A stretch of 7,768 nt of DNA from an uncultured Alphaproteobacteria bacterium (GTDB lineage Bacteria > Pseudomonadota > Alphaproteobacteria > Puniceispirillales > Puniceispirillaceae), in the NCBI GenBank assembly GCA_937924895.1, contig CALEYP010000086.1, positions 1-7,768 of the forward strand. The letters run 5' to 3'. Positions 1 to 6,348 of this stretch are shown here, piece by piece. Within the stretch, counting starts at the first letter, position 1, and each line of letters begins with the position of its first letter. Both the position numbers and the translations under genes were made by a program. The notes beneath the pieces are model-generated. The model made no database searches. It had not been told where the DNA came from and worked only from the letters and a program-made list of their open reading frames with translations.

Positions 1-965
1 TCTGTCAATGACCAGTGCCAGTTTGTTGAACCAAAGATACCCTTAACGTTTTCACCAGCACCACGTGCCATCAAACGTGAGTAAAGTGGAACAACAATCT
101 CAAAGTTCTTGCCGTTAACAACCTTATCACGAAGGCCGAACTGAACAGCAGATGTCAATGAGTTGATCATGTTCCCGCCATAGTGGTTCAGAACAAGAAC
201 GTCGGCGCCTGAGTTAAGAACAGGCGCAACATATGATGAGAAGTCAGTTGTTGTGAGCGGTGTTGTCACATTGTTAACTGTTTCCCAACCCTTCGCTTCA
301 GTTGCCTGAGCGATTGATTCTTGCTGTGTCCAACCCCAGTTATAGTCAGCTGTTAGGTGGTAAGCACGACGGTCTTTACCATACATCTTTTCAAGCACAG
401 GAGCCAATGCAGCACCTGACATGTACCCGTTAAAGAAGTGGCGGAAGCCATTTGCTTTACGGTCTTTACCAGTTGTATCGTTTGAGTGTGTCAAACCAGC
501 CATGAAAATCACGCCAGCTTCTTGACACAAGGCTTGTACAGCCACAGCCACACCAGATGATGAACCACCTGTGATCATGATAGCGCCGTCTTTTTCAATC
601 ATAGACTTTGCTGATGCACGAGCCGCATCTGATTTTGTCTGTGTATCACCAGTTACATAAGTTACTTTCTTGCCAAGGATACCGTTACCCTTTAGCGCCT
701 TTGATGAAAATGTATTCATCATGCCGCCATCGCCTTCACCATTTAGGTGCTCAACAGCAAGCATATACGCACGCAATTCGTCAGCACCCTCATCTGCATA
801 AGGACCTGTTTGCGGAACGTTAAAACCAAGCGTAACAGTGCCACCCTTTGGTTCGTTCAAATAAGCCGCAGCTGGGCTTGTAAAAATCGTTGGCATTGCA
901 AGACCAGCACCGACAACAGCACCACCCTTAAGCAAACCACGACGGCTTGTAAGAATTTTGGACAT
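1..965 (-). CDS. ABC transporter periplasmic substrate-binding protein (Leu/Ile/Val or urea type), C-terminus cut off by window
   Basis: The reverse strand is open from the ATG at 965 to the window edge: 321 codons, no stop. The N-terminus carries a twin-arginine signal: S-R-R-G-L-L-K at residues 7-13, a hydrophobic stretch, and a likely cleavage after A-A-A near residue 34. The mature part reads like the type I periplasmic-binding fold of Peripla_BP_6 (LivJ/UrtA/amide-binding relatives): a first strand with T-L-G-F-N-V-P-Q-T-G-P-Y near residue 44, then G-G-S-S-S-G near residue 129. Such proteins capture a small solute in the periplasm and hand it to a LivHMGF-like permease. The start is supported by a near-ideal ribosome site, AAGGGAGGT, just upstream. 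The substrate cannot be read from sequence. Family members include binders of branched-chain amino acids, urea, amides and short carboxylates. It diverges from the regulator gene at 1254, so that protein may control it. Codon choice looks like that of a highly expressed gene. Confidence 0.93.
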   Translation of the reverse strand, partial: MSKILTSRRGLLKGGAVVGAGLAMPTIFTSPAAAYLNEPKGGTVTLGFNVPQTGPYADEGADELRAYMLAVEHLNGEGDGGMMNTFSSKALKGNGILGKKVTYVTGDTQTKSDAARASAKSMIEKDGAIMITGGSSSGVAVAVQALCQEAGVIFMAGLTHSNDTTGKDRKANGFRHFFNGYMSGAALAPVLEKMYGKDRRAYHLTADYNWGWTQQESIAQATEAKGWETVNNVTTPLTTTDFSSYVAPVLNSGADVLVLNHYGGNMINSLTSAVQFGLRDKVVNGKNFEIVVPLYSRLMARGAGENVKGIFGSTNWHWSLT

Positions 966-968
966 AAA

Positions 969-977
969 ACCTCCCTT
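969..977 (-). promoter_or_regulatory. Ribosome binding site of the ABC binding-protein gene
   Basis: Read on the minus strand this is AAGGGAGGT, almost fully complementary to the 16S rRNA 3' end, 3 nt before the ATG at 965. It fixes the start that gives an intact Tat signal peptide and suggests strong translation. Confidence 0.8.
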
Positions 978-1145
978 AAATTGAACTGGTAAGAATCACG
1001 ATATGAACACGTCATAAAGCAAGGTCTACCAGCCATGTCCCGATACCACCTCACCGCATGACACAATAAAATGGCACCTAGACGATCACTTCACAACAAG
1101 CTGCCTGCCTCACGCAAGGGTCCTTCTGCTTTTCACCATCACTTT

Positions 1146-1199
1146 TGTAAATAATCATTTCATTTATCACATTATGTCTGTAAAGTTATTTACATGACA
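1146..1199. promoter_or_regulatory. Candidate operator: palindrome TGTAAA-N4-TTTACA plus an upstream half-site
   Basis: Positions 1179-1194 read TGTAAAGTTATTTACA, a 6+4+6 inverted repeat. It is flanked by TGTC (1175-1178) and, one base off symmetry, GACA (1196-1199). A further half-site TGTAAATAA at 1146-1154 forms a perfect 9-bp inverted repeat with TTATTTACA at 1186-1194. The cluster sits in the AT-rich part of the 288-bp divergent region, 55-108 bp upstream of the regulator start. That is a sensible place for autoregulation, or for control of both divergent genes. The repeats are seen directly. Binding by the adjacent XRE/ScfR protein is inference. The rest of the gap (978-1145) shows no clear gene or structure. 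Confidence 0.5.
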
Positions 1200-1235
1200 G
1201 ATGCCAAGGATCTTATTAGGTGTCTGTTTTATATG

Positions 1236-1242
1236 TATAAAT
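1236..1242 (+). promoter_or_regulatory. Possible -10 element of the regulator operon
   Basis: TATAAAT lies 12-18 bp before the ATG at 1254. With CTTATT at 1212-1217 as a weak -35 the spacing would be 18 bp. Transcription would then start only a few bases before the start codon, giving a very short leader. The -35 match is poor, so this is only a candidate. Confidence 0.25.
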
Positions 1243-1253
1243 AGGTAATCATC

Positions 1254-2489
1254 ATGCGATTAATGCTAGGGGCTAGGATTCAATCCTTTCGTAAACAAAA
1301 CAAATTATCGCAAGCAGAGCTGGCGAAACGTGTTGGTATTTCTGCCTCTTACCTGAATCTGATTGAGCATGATAAACGCGCCGTGGCAGGGAAGTTATTA
1401 TCCGATATTGCGCGCCAATTAGGGTTGCGCGCCGATCAGCTATCACGCGGCATCACAACAGATATGATTGAGCGGTTGCAGCAAACAGCTAGGCGCTTTG
1501 CATCTGAGGGGGCTTTCCAACCAGCAGAGCTCAGTCAGATTGAACAATTTGTGACGCATTTCCCCGGATGGGCCCATTTGTTGGATGAGCAAATCAAGGC
1601 GCATGAGGCCGGCGAAAAGCTCAATGAGTTGCTATCTGATCGTATGTCACATGACCCTGTTCTGGCTGAAACACTTCATATCATGTTATCCAACATCACC
1701 GCGATTCGCTCAACTTCTGAATTGCTCACCTTGCAGGGGGCCATGGCAGATGAGCAACGCGCGAAATTCACACGCAATATATTCCAGGAAAGCAAAAGAC
1801 TATCTGCAACAGCTGAAAAATTATTGCTGCATTTTGACAGTAAAATTAGCCTAACAGAGCCAGAGGCAACAACGAGCCCACCTGTCAGTGACGTAACAAA
1901 AGCTGAGGCCCAACCAAACCTGCCCGCCTCAGTACGAAATGATGAGACGTTTCATCATGTAAGACAGGTCATCACAGCCGCGCGTGTGATGGAGACCCAC
2001 AAACATCATCAGTTCGATCCCTTTGCCATCGCTGCCTATTTTGAGCTCTCACCGCGCCTTACTTTTTACCGACTCAGCGAGTTAGAACCACATGAGATGC
2101 TTCCTGCCTTTGGCTTATTAGAAATTGATAATGCCTCAGGGGTATTATATCGCAAAGAAATTGGCGCTTTGCGATTACCGTCACGATCTGGGGCGTGCCC
2201 CAGATGGCCGATTTACCGTGCTTTGTCTTCACCAGGGCACCCTGTGATGATGCGCATGCACATTAATTCAGGGGAATTTGTAAATGCCTTTGCAATTGCC
2301 GAAAGTGATGAACGTCGTCATATCCATCTACCACCTCTGACCAAAGCTGTGATGATCTATACAGAAATGACAGCGCCGCGCCCTGATAGCTATGTACCCT
2401 CTGTCAATGTCGGGTTCCATTGTTCCATTTGCGCGCGCACAAATTGCGGTGATAGACGCGAAACCTATGCCCTTCTCTCCGAGGGGTAA
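1254..2489 (+). CDS. XRE-family transcriptional regulator with ScfR-type C-terminal domain and embedded HisKA-like segment
   Basis: A 411-residue protein in three parts. Residues 5-65 form a Cro/C1 helix-turn-helix, with the recognition region around L-S-Q-A-E-L-A-K-R-V-G-I-S-A-S-Y-L-N-L-I-E. Residues about 136-191 are a helical pair resembling a histidine-kinase dimerisation domain; H142 falls at the H-box position, but the following E and P are replaced. A Pro/Thr/Ala-rich linker (about 195-230) follows. The C-terminal part (about 235-411) resembles the short-chain fatty acyl-CoA regulator domain (ScfR; RamB and related propionate or acetate regulators), with cysteines C315, C390, C393 and C398. 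The C-x2-C-x4-C group near the end (G-F-H-C-S-I-C-A-R-T-N-C) could bind metal or act in redox sensing. By family it is expected to control acetate, propionate or other acyl-CoA metabolism. It is first in a co-directional cluster with REC and SSS-kinase genes. The start at M1 has only a weak AGG 8 nt upstream; M4 is an alternative. No ATPase domain is present. Confidence 0.88.
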   Translation: MRLMLGARIQSFRKQNKLSQAELAKRVGISASYLNLIEHDKRAVAGKLLSDIARQLGLRADQLSRGITTDMIERLQQTARRFASEGAFQPAELSQIEQFVTHFPGWAHLLDEQIKAHEAGEKLNELLSDRMSHDPVLAETLHIMLSNITAIRSTSELLTLQGAMADEQRAKFTRNIFQESKRLSATAEKLLLHFDSKISLTEPEATTSPPVSDVTKAEAQPNLPASVRNDETFHHVRQVITAARVMETHKHHQFDPFAIAAYFELSPRLTFYRLSELEPHEMLPAFGLLEIDNASGVLYRKEIGALRLPSRSGACPRWPIYRALSSPGHPVMMRMHINSGEFVNAFAIAESDERRHIHLPPLTKAVMIYTEMTAPRPDSYVPSVNVGFHCSICARTNCGDRRETYALLSEG

Positions 2490-2556
2490 TCCGCCTCATA
2501 TCGATTTCACAAAGCAAAGTAGATTTTCACGCAAACTTCTGGCACAATCCTCGCTT

Positions 2557-2566
2557 AGGGGAGAGG
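2557..2566 (+). promoter_or_regulatory. Ribosome binding site that sets the start of the REC gene
   Basis: AGGGGAGAGG lies 5 nt before the ATG at 2572. The same frame is open further upstream, to an ATG at 2392 inside the regulator gene. Only the 2572 start has this site and gives a canonical receiver N-terminus, so the longer reading is discarded. Confidence 0.75.
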
Positions 2567-2571
2567 AAATT

Positions 2572-2946
2572 ATGGTTCGAATTTGTGTGATTGAGGATGA
2601 ACCCAATATCATCGAAGCCATGCGCTATTTATTTGAGAGCGAAGGCTGGGACGTTGTGGTCGTGTCTGATGGTGCCAAAGCCGTTGCAGCTGTGCATGAG
2701 ATTCGCCCATCACTGATTGTCTTAGATTATATGCTACCCAATCAGTCAGGCCTGGCTGTCGCACGTGAATTGCGAGAAAATAAAGAGACTGAGGGGCTGC
2801 CTATTTTGATGCTATCGGCCAAAGGTCAGCATAAAGATAAAGAACAGGCGCAGCTGGCAGGCATTAATTTATTTATGACAAAACCCTTTGCCAATAGCGA
2901 ATTGCTTGACAATGTAAAGCAGCTTTTAGCGGCAGATGACACATGA
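2572..2946 (+). CDS. Single-domain response regulator (REC only, CheY-like)
   Basis: The 124-residue product is a complete receiver domain and nothing more. The acidic pair is E8-D9 (V-I-E-D-E-P), the phospho-acceptor is D52 in V-L-D-Y-M-L-P, the switch Ser is S82 in M-L-S-A-K, and the conserved lysine is K104 in T-K-P-F. All catalytic residues are present, so phosphorylation by a kinase is expected. There is no DNA-binding, enzymatic or other output domain, so it must act by protein-protein contact or as a phosphate shuttle or sink. The SSS-histidine kinase two genes downstream is its likely kinase. The gene begins 82 nt after the XRE/ScfR gene with no hairpin between, and its stop overlaps the next gene by 11 nt. 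It lacks the FATGUY-type motif of the alphaproteobacterial stress-response single-domain receivers. Confidence 0.93.
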   Translation: MVRICVIEDEPNIIEAMRYLFESEGWDVVVVSDGAKAVAAVHEIRPSLIVLDYMLPNQSGLAVARELRENKETEGLPILMLSAKGQHKDKEQAQLAGINLFMTKPFANSELLDNVKQLLAADDT

Positions 2947-3166
2947 TGATGGGCCGATGATTCATAAGCTATCAGCCGCCACGACCTTATTTGCGCTTCT
3001 ATTTTTCATCACACCCTTGGTGAATATAGTGATGATGCCAGCAGAATTATTTACCTCAGCCATGTTATTATTTGGCTGCTGGCTTGGCTTGATTTTTACC
3101 GCCTTTCTGACAAGCCGGAGGTCAGTAGGAGATGACCTGCACTCTCAAGAACAGGATATCTCATGA
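2936..3166 (+). CDS. Small two-helix membrane protein linked to the SSS-kinase
   Basis: This 76-residue protein has two hydrophobic segments, about residues 12-34 and 38-58, ending in a basic T-S-R-R and a short polar tail. It overlaps the receiver gene by 11 nt, and its stop overlaps the kinase start as ATGA. That translational coupling argues that it is real. Small two-helix proteins often precede sodium:solute symporter genes (for example the DUF485, DUF4212 and DUF3311 groups) and symporter-kinase fusions. I cannot assign it to one of these from sequence alone. A role as an accessory subunit of the sensor is inference. The start is uncertain: M1 (2936) and M8 (2957) both lack a good ribosome site. 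M8 would remove the overlap with the receiver gene. Confidence 0.75.
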   Translation: MTHDDGPMIHKLSAATTLFALLFFITPLVNIVMMPAELFTSAMLLFGCWLGLIFTAFLTSRRSVGDDLHSQEQDIS

Positions 3167-5853
3167 GCAATGCGCAGATTGTTGTTCTTGTTGCTGTAAT
3201 ATATGCCATCGCGCTCTTTGCTGTTGCCTATTGGGCTGATAGCGCTGTGAAATCAAACCGCAGACCACTATTATCATCGCCGCTGATTTATACCTTGTCC
3301 TTATCTGTCTATTGCACCGCCTGGACGTTTTATGGCGCGGTCGGATCGGCAGCCCGCAATGGCTTTGAATTTTTGGCGATTTATTTGGGACCGACCATCA
3401 TTTTTGTTGGATGGTGGTGGTTTTTACGCCGCCTCGTGAAGATTGGGCGCACTGAAAAGCTTACCTCTATCGCTGACTTTGTATCGGCCCGCTATGGCAA
3501 ATCTGTATCTCTAGCGGCCATCACAACGATTATCGCAGTGATAGGTGTCACGCCCTATATCGCACTTCAGCTGCAATCATTAACGCTCTCTTTTTCAGTG
3601 TTTGCACAAACAGAAGATGCTGCCGCAGCAACAGGTTGGCAAGATATAACAACGCTCTCAATTGCCCTTGGCTTGGCTGTTTTCATCGCCATGTTTGGCA
3701 CACGTAACTTGAATGCCTCCGAACGCCATGAGGGGGTGGTGACAGCCATTGCATTAGAGGCTGTTGTAAAGCTTGTCGCACTTGTCACAGTTGGCATTGC
3801 TGTTTGTTTTTGGATTATTGATGATCCGACAATGATTCTAACAGATGACGTGTTATCTCGGTTAGAGACCAATACGATCTTCTCAAGCCGCTGGGCAACG
3901 CTTATTTGTCTGTCTGCCTTTGCGATTTTCAGCCTGCCGCGCATGTTCCAAGTTCTGGTTGTTGAGAATCAGTCAGAGCGCCAACTAGCACTCGCTTCAT
4001 GGGCCTTTCCTGGCTATTTGCTTTTGATGTGTTTATTTGTGATGCCCATTGCCCTATTTGGACTTGGCACAGGCGGCGATGGGGCCAACCCTGATCTATT
4101 TGTGCTTACGGTGCCTCTGTCACAAGGCTATGACGGCCTTGCCATTCTTGCCTTTCTCGGCGGGTTTTCATCTGCCACCTCGATGGTTATCGTCGCCGCC
4201 TTGGCCCTGGCAACGATGGTATCTAACCACCTGGTCTTGCCATTAATTTTGAAGAGCCAAGGAACACAGGCCCGCAGCAGTAGTGATTTGCGTATTTTAA
4301 CGAAAATCACACGACGTTTGACGATCTTCCTCATTCTCGCGCTTGGCTATTTTTACTATCGCCTCACTGGTGGGACAGAGGCGCTGGCCTCAATTGGTTT
4401 GATTTCTTTCCTTGGCGTTAGCCAAATTGTGCCACCTCTTTTTGGCGGCATGATCTGGCGAGGCGCAACCAAAAAAGGGGCGATTGCTGGCGTTGTCACA
4501 GGCTTTATCCTATGGGCTTACACCTCGTTTTTGCCAAGTTTTGAAGGGCGCTTCATCCTCAGTGATTACGTGATTGAAAATGGCTTATTTGGCCTTTGGC
4601 TTCTGCAGCCTCACGCCTTATTTGGCGTGATGATCGAAGACCCGCTCGTTCATGCCTTTATCTGGTCATTAGGCGGCAATTGCGCGGTCTTTATGCTCGT
4701 GTCTTTGGCCACACAGCCAAGCGATATGGAACGCTTACAATTCGCGATTTTCCAAGCCCAGCCAGCATCTGGCACCAGACGGTCATTATTTCATGAAGGT
4801 GCATCGGCGCATGAATTATTAGCCTTGTCACAGCGTATTTTAGGACAAAAAGATGGCTCTGGCTTTTTTCGGAAAGCCGCGCGGGCACAAGGCATTGAAA
4901 ATGGCTTACCCCTCATCACCACTGACTTCCTAGAGTCGCTTGAAAAAGAATTTGCCTCGCTTGTTGGTGCGGCGACAGCACAAGCCATGCTCAGCCCCTT
5001 TGTCGGCAGAGGCACGCTATCTGTGTCCGAAATTATCGCGCTAGCTGATGAACAGGCCGCATTACGCACCTATTCAGTGGCGTTGGAGGAAAAATCAAAA
5101 GAGCTAACAGATACTGCTGTCCAATTACGCGCCGCTAATATGCAATTGGTTCATCTCGGTCAACAGCGCGATCAGTTCCTCACCTCTGTTAGCCATGAAT
5201 TGCGCACCCCCATGACATCAATACGGTCATTCTCTGAAATCTTAAAAACTGAGCTATCTGAGAGCACCGAAAAGTCAGCCAAATTTGCCACCATCATCCA
5301 TGATGAAAGCCTGCGTCTGACAAAATTACTCGATGAAATTCTTGATATTAGTTTCTTAGAGAGTGGTCAGCCCGTTTTACATGCTGACCATGTCTCTCTA
5401 TTCAACATCCTACAGCGTGCAAGCGCGGCAACAGCTGCCTTGCAAGAAGACTATCAGGCACGCCTGCACCTCCCTGATAGTGATGTGACGATCACAACAG
5501 ACCCAGACCGGCTTGTGCAACCTGTCATTAACCTGATTGCCAATGCCATCAAACATAATAAATCAGAGCGCCCTGAAATCTGGCTAGCTTTGCGCACAGA
5601 CCCCGCTGCTGAGACAGTCATCATAGATGTACAAGATAATGGGCAAGGCATACCGGCACTTGACCAAATTGATATTTTTGAGAAATTCGCAACCGCAGGA
5701 ACAGGCGGTCGCTCAGGCGTTGGATTAGGACTACCTATCTCTGCTCAAATCATCAAATTGCTGGGCGGCACCATTGAGGCACAAAATAAGCCAAAGGGGG
5801 CGTGTTTTTCGATCACCCTGCCTTATCACATGCCACAAAATACGACAGCGTAA
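3163..5853 (+). CDS. Sodium:solute symporter-histidine kinase fusion (SSS-STAC-HisKA-HATPase), CbrA/CrbS-like sensor
   Basis: An 896-residue inner-membrane sensor. Residues 1 to about 516 are an SSS-type transporter module of roughly 13 helices. It includes S-V-Y-C-T-A-W-T-F-Y-G-A (48-59), typical of symporter-kinases, and S-S-A-T-S (336-340), where Na+ ligands sit in SSS transporters. Residues about 545-640 look like the STAC linker domain. A probable coiled coil (about 638-670) leads into HisKA with S-H-E-L-R-T-P, phospho-acceptor H678. HATPase motifs are complete: N box N790/N794, D825-N-G-Q-G, and G-V-G-L-G-L (852-857). The kinase should therefore be active. Unlike Pseudomonas CbrA, no PAS domain separates STAC from HisKA, so the signal presumably comes straight from the transporter part. 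Relatives respond to carbon/nitrogen balance (CbrA) or acetate (CrbS). Its ligand is unknown, but the ScfR-type neighbour favours a short carboxylate. The start is fixed by the ATGA overlap with the small membrane gene. The likely partner is the REC protein at 2572. Confidence 0.95.
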   Translation: MSNAQIVVLVAVIYAIALFAVAYWADSAVKSNRRPLLSSPLIYTLSLSVYCTAWTFYGAVGSAARNGFEFLAIYLGPTIIFVGWWWFLRRLVKIGRTEKLTSIADFVSARYGKSVSLAAITTIIAVIGVTPYIALQLQSLTLSFSVFAQTEDAAAATGWQDITTLSIALGLAVFIAMFGTRNLNASERHEGVVTAIALEAVVKLVALVTVGIAVCFWIIDDPTMILTDDVLSRLETNTIFSSRWATLICLSAFAIFSLPRMFQVLVVENQSERQLALASWAFPGYLLLMCLFVMPIALFGLGTGGDGANPDLFVLTVPLSQGYDGLAILAFLGGFSSATSMVIVAALALATMVSNHLVLPLILKSQGTQARSSSDLRILTKITRRLTIFLILALGYFYYRLTGGTEALASIGLISFLGVSQIVPPLFGGMIWRGATKKGAIAGVVTGFILWAYTSFLPSFEGRFILSDYVIENGLFGLWLLQPHALFGVMIEDPLVHAFIWSLGGNCAVFMLVSLATQPSDMERLQFAIFQAQPASGTRRSLFHEGASAHELLALSQRILGQKDGSGFFRKAARAQGIENGLPLITTDFLESLEKEFASLVGAATAQAMLSPFVGRGTLSVSEIIALADEQAALRTYSVALEEKSKELTDTAVQLRAANMQLVHLGQQRDQFLTSVSHELRTPMTSIRSFSEILKTELSESTEKSAKFATIIHDESLRLTKLLDEILDISFLESGQPVLHADHVSLFNILQRASAATAALQEDYQARLHLPDSDVTITTDPDRLVQPVINLIANAIKHNKSERPEIWLALRTDPAAETVIIDVQDNGQGIPALDQIDIFEKFATAGTGGRSGVGLGLPISAQIIKLLGGTIEAQNKPKGACFSITLPYHMPQNTTA

Positions 5854-5895
5854 CCTGTCTGTTTTCACAGTCCTATAGCCTCAGCCCCCCACAAG

Positions 5896-5922
5896 GTGGC
5901 AAGCTCTCAATCCAGTTGCCAC
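5896..5922 (+). terminator. Weak candidate terminator hairpin after the kinase gene
   Basis: GTGGCAA (5896-5902) and TTGCCAC (5916-5922) form a perfect 7-bp stem with a 13-nt loop, 43 nt past the kinase stop. No T-run follows, so intrinsic termination is doubtful. It may instead protect the mRNA 3' end or serve Rho-dependent ending. Confidence 0.3.
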
Positions 5923-6060
5923 TATTCATGGGTCCAATTGAGCATTTTACTTGCGACTTTAGGGCTTCCCATGATGGGCTAAGCATGTACTAATATATTC
6001 TTGCGCGTTTATTTTCTGTGACGCGTTGATAGCAATCGGGGGGATGTTATCGGTTATAGA

Positions 6061-6076
6061 ATATCTTTACAGATAT
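6061..6076. repeat. Inverted repeat ATATCT-TTAC-AGATAT upstream of the TRAP genes
   Basis: A 6+4+6 inverted repeat about 275 bp before the dctP start. It contains TTTACA, the same half-site as in the palindrome at 1179-1194, which hints at a shared regulator. One hexamer match is weak evidence. Confidence 0.3.
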
Positions 6077-6259
6077 GGCAGCTTCAGCGCCCTTATGACC
6101 TGGAACCCCCCAAAAAAATATACTGGTCAATGATGAGATATCATGGGGCAGAAAAGAACGTTTTAAAAAGAGGTTAATAACCCTAAGGTAAAATATCAGT
6201 TTCCCGTCTGCTGGGTAAATGTTCTCAAAAGAAAGATAACCAAGCGTCGCGGACCGAAA

Positions 6260-6310
6260 TTACAGCCCCACCCCCCTCAGCCAGCCGCCTTATGTCTGGG
6301 GGTGCTGTAA
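6260..6310 (+). repeat. Imperfect hairpin in the presumed dctP leader
   Basis: TTACAGC (6260-6266) pairs with GCTGTAA (6304-6310), and ACCCCC (6270-6275) pairs with GGGGGT (6298-6303). A 3-nt CCC bulge lies on the left arm and the loop is 22 nt. It ends 24 nt before the ribosome site of dctP. It has no T-run on the plus strand, so it is not a terminator. A role in mRNA stability or leader control is possible but unproven. Confidence 0.4.
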
Positions 6311-6334
6311 AAAACCAAAAGGCAAAAAGACGAC

Positions 6335-6344
6335 GAGGGAGGAG
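6335..6344 (+). promoter_or_regulatory. Ribosome binding site that sets the dctP start
   Basis: GAGGGAGGAG lies 4 nt before the ATG at 6349. The in-frame ATG at 6292 falls inside the leader hairpin and would add 19 mostly basic residues before the signal peptide. The 6349 start is therefore chosen. Confidence 0.8.
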
Positions 6345-6348
6345 AACC

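Larger units (their letters stand above)
5854..6348. other. Long intergenic region between the sensor operon and the TRAP operon
   Basis: About 495 bp without a credible gene. There is no good terminator directly after the kinase, only a 4-bp hairpin CTGT-TTTC-ACAG (5859-5870) and a 7-bp hairpin at 5896-5922. Small inverted repeats occur: CCCATGATGGG (5968-5978), ATATCT-N4-AGATAT (6061-6076), ATGAT-N5-ATCAT (6130-6144) and GGTTAATAACC (6172-6182). G- and C-runs occur at about 6038-6043, 6106-6111 and 6271-6276. I could not pick a convincing promoter. The length and the repeats suggest the TRAP genes are independently and perhaps multiply regulated. Confidence 0.6.

Noticed and set aside
608..1066. 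Open frames on both strands over the ABC binding-protein gene and its upstream region
   Set aside because: They are shadows of the well-supported minus-strand gene or of low-information sequence; their peptides resemble no family.
2392..2571. Longer N-terminus for the receiver gene (ATG at 2392)
   Set aside because: It overlaps the conserved end of the XRE/ScfR gene and lacks a ribosome site; the ATG at 2572 has a strong one and gives a standard receiver start.
2857..2890. FATGUY-type single-domain receiver motif
   Set aside because: The region reads F-M-T-K-P-F, the ordinary CheY-like form, not the PFxFATG motif.
5968..5978. CCCATGATGGG palindrome as terminator of the kinase operon
   Set aside because: With arms of 5 bp and a 1-nt centre it cannot form a stable hairpin, and no T-run follows.
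5802..5993. 63-codon open frame spanning the kinase end and intergenic region
   Set aside because: It starts within the kinase gene in another frame, has no ribosome site, and the peptide shows no recognisable features.
6076..6090. Possible sigma-54 promoter TGGCA-N8-GC
   Set aside because: The GG and GC dinucleotides have correct spacing, but the -12 part reads GCGC instead of TTGC, and no sigma-54 activator is encoded here.
6292..6348. Upstream in-frame start of dctP at 6292
   Set aside because: It lies in the leader hairpin, has no ribosome site, and would put a basic stretch before a normal Sec signal peptide.
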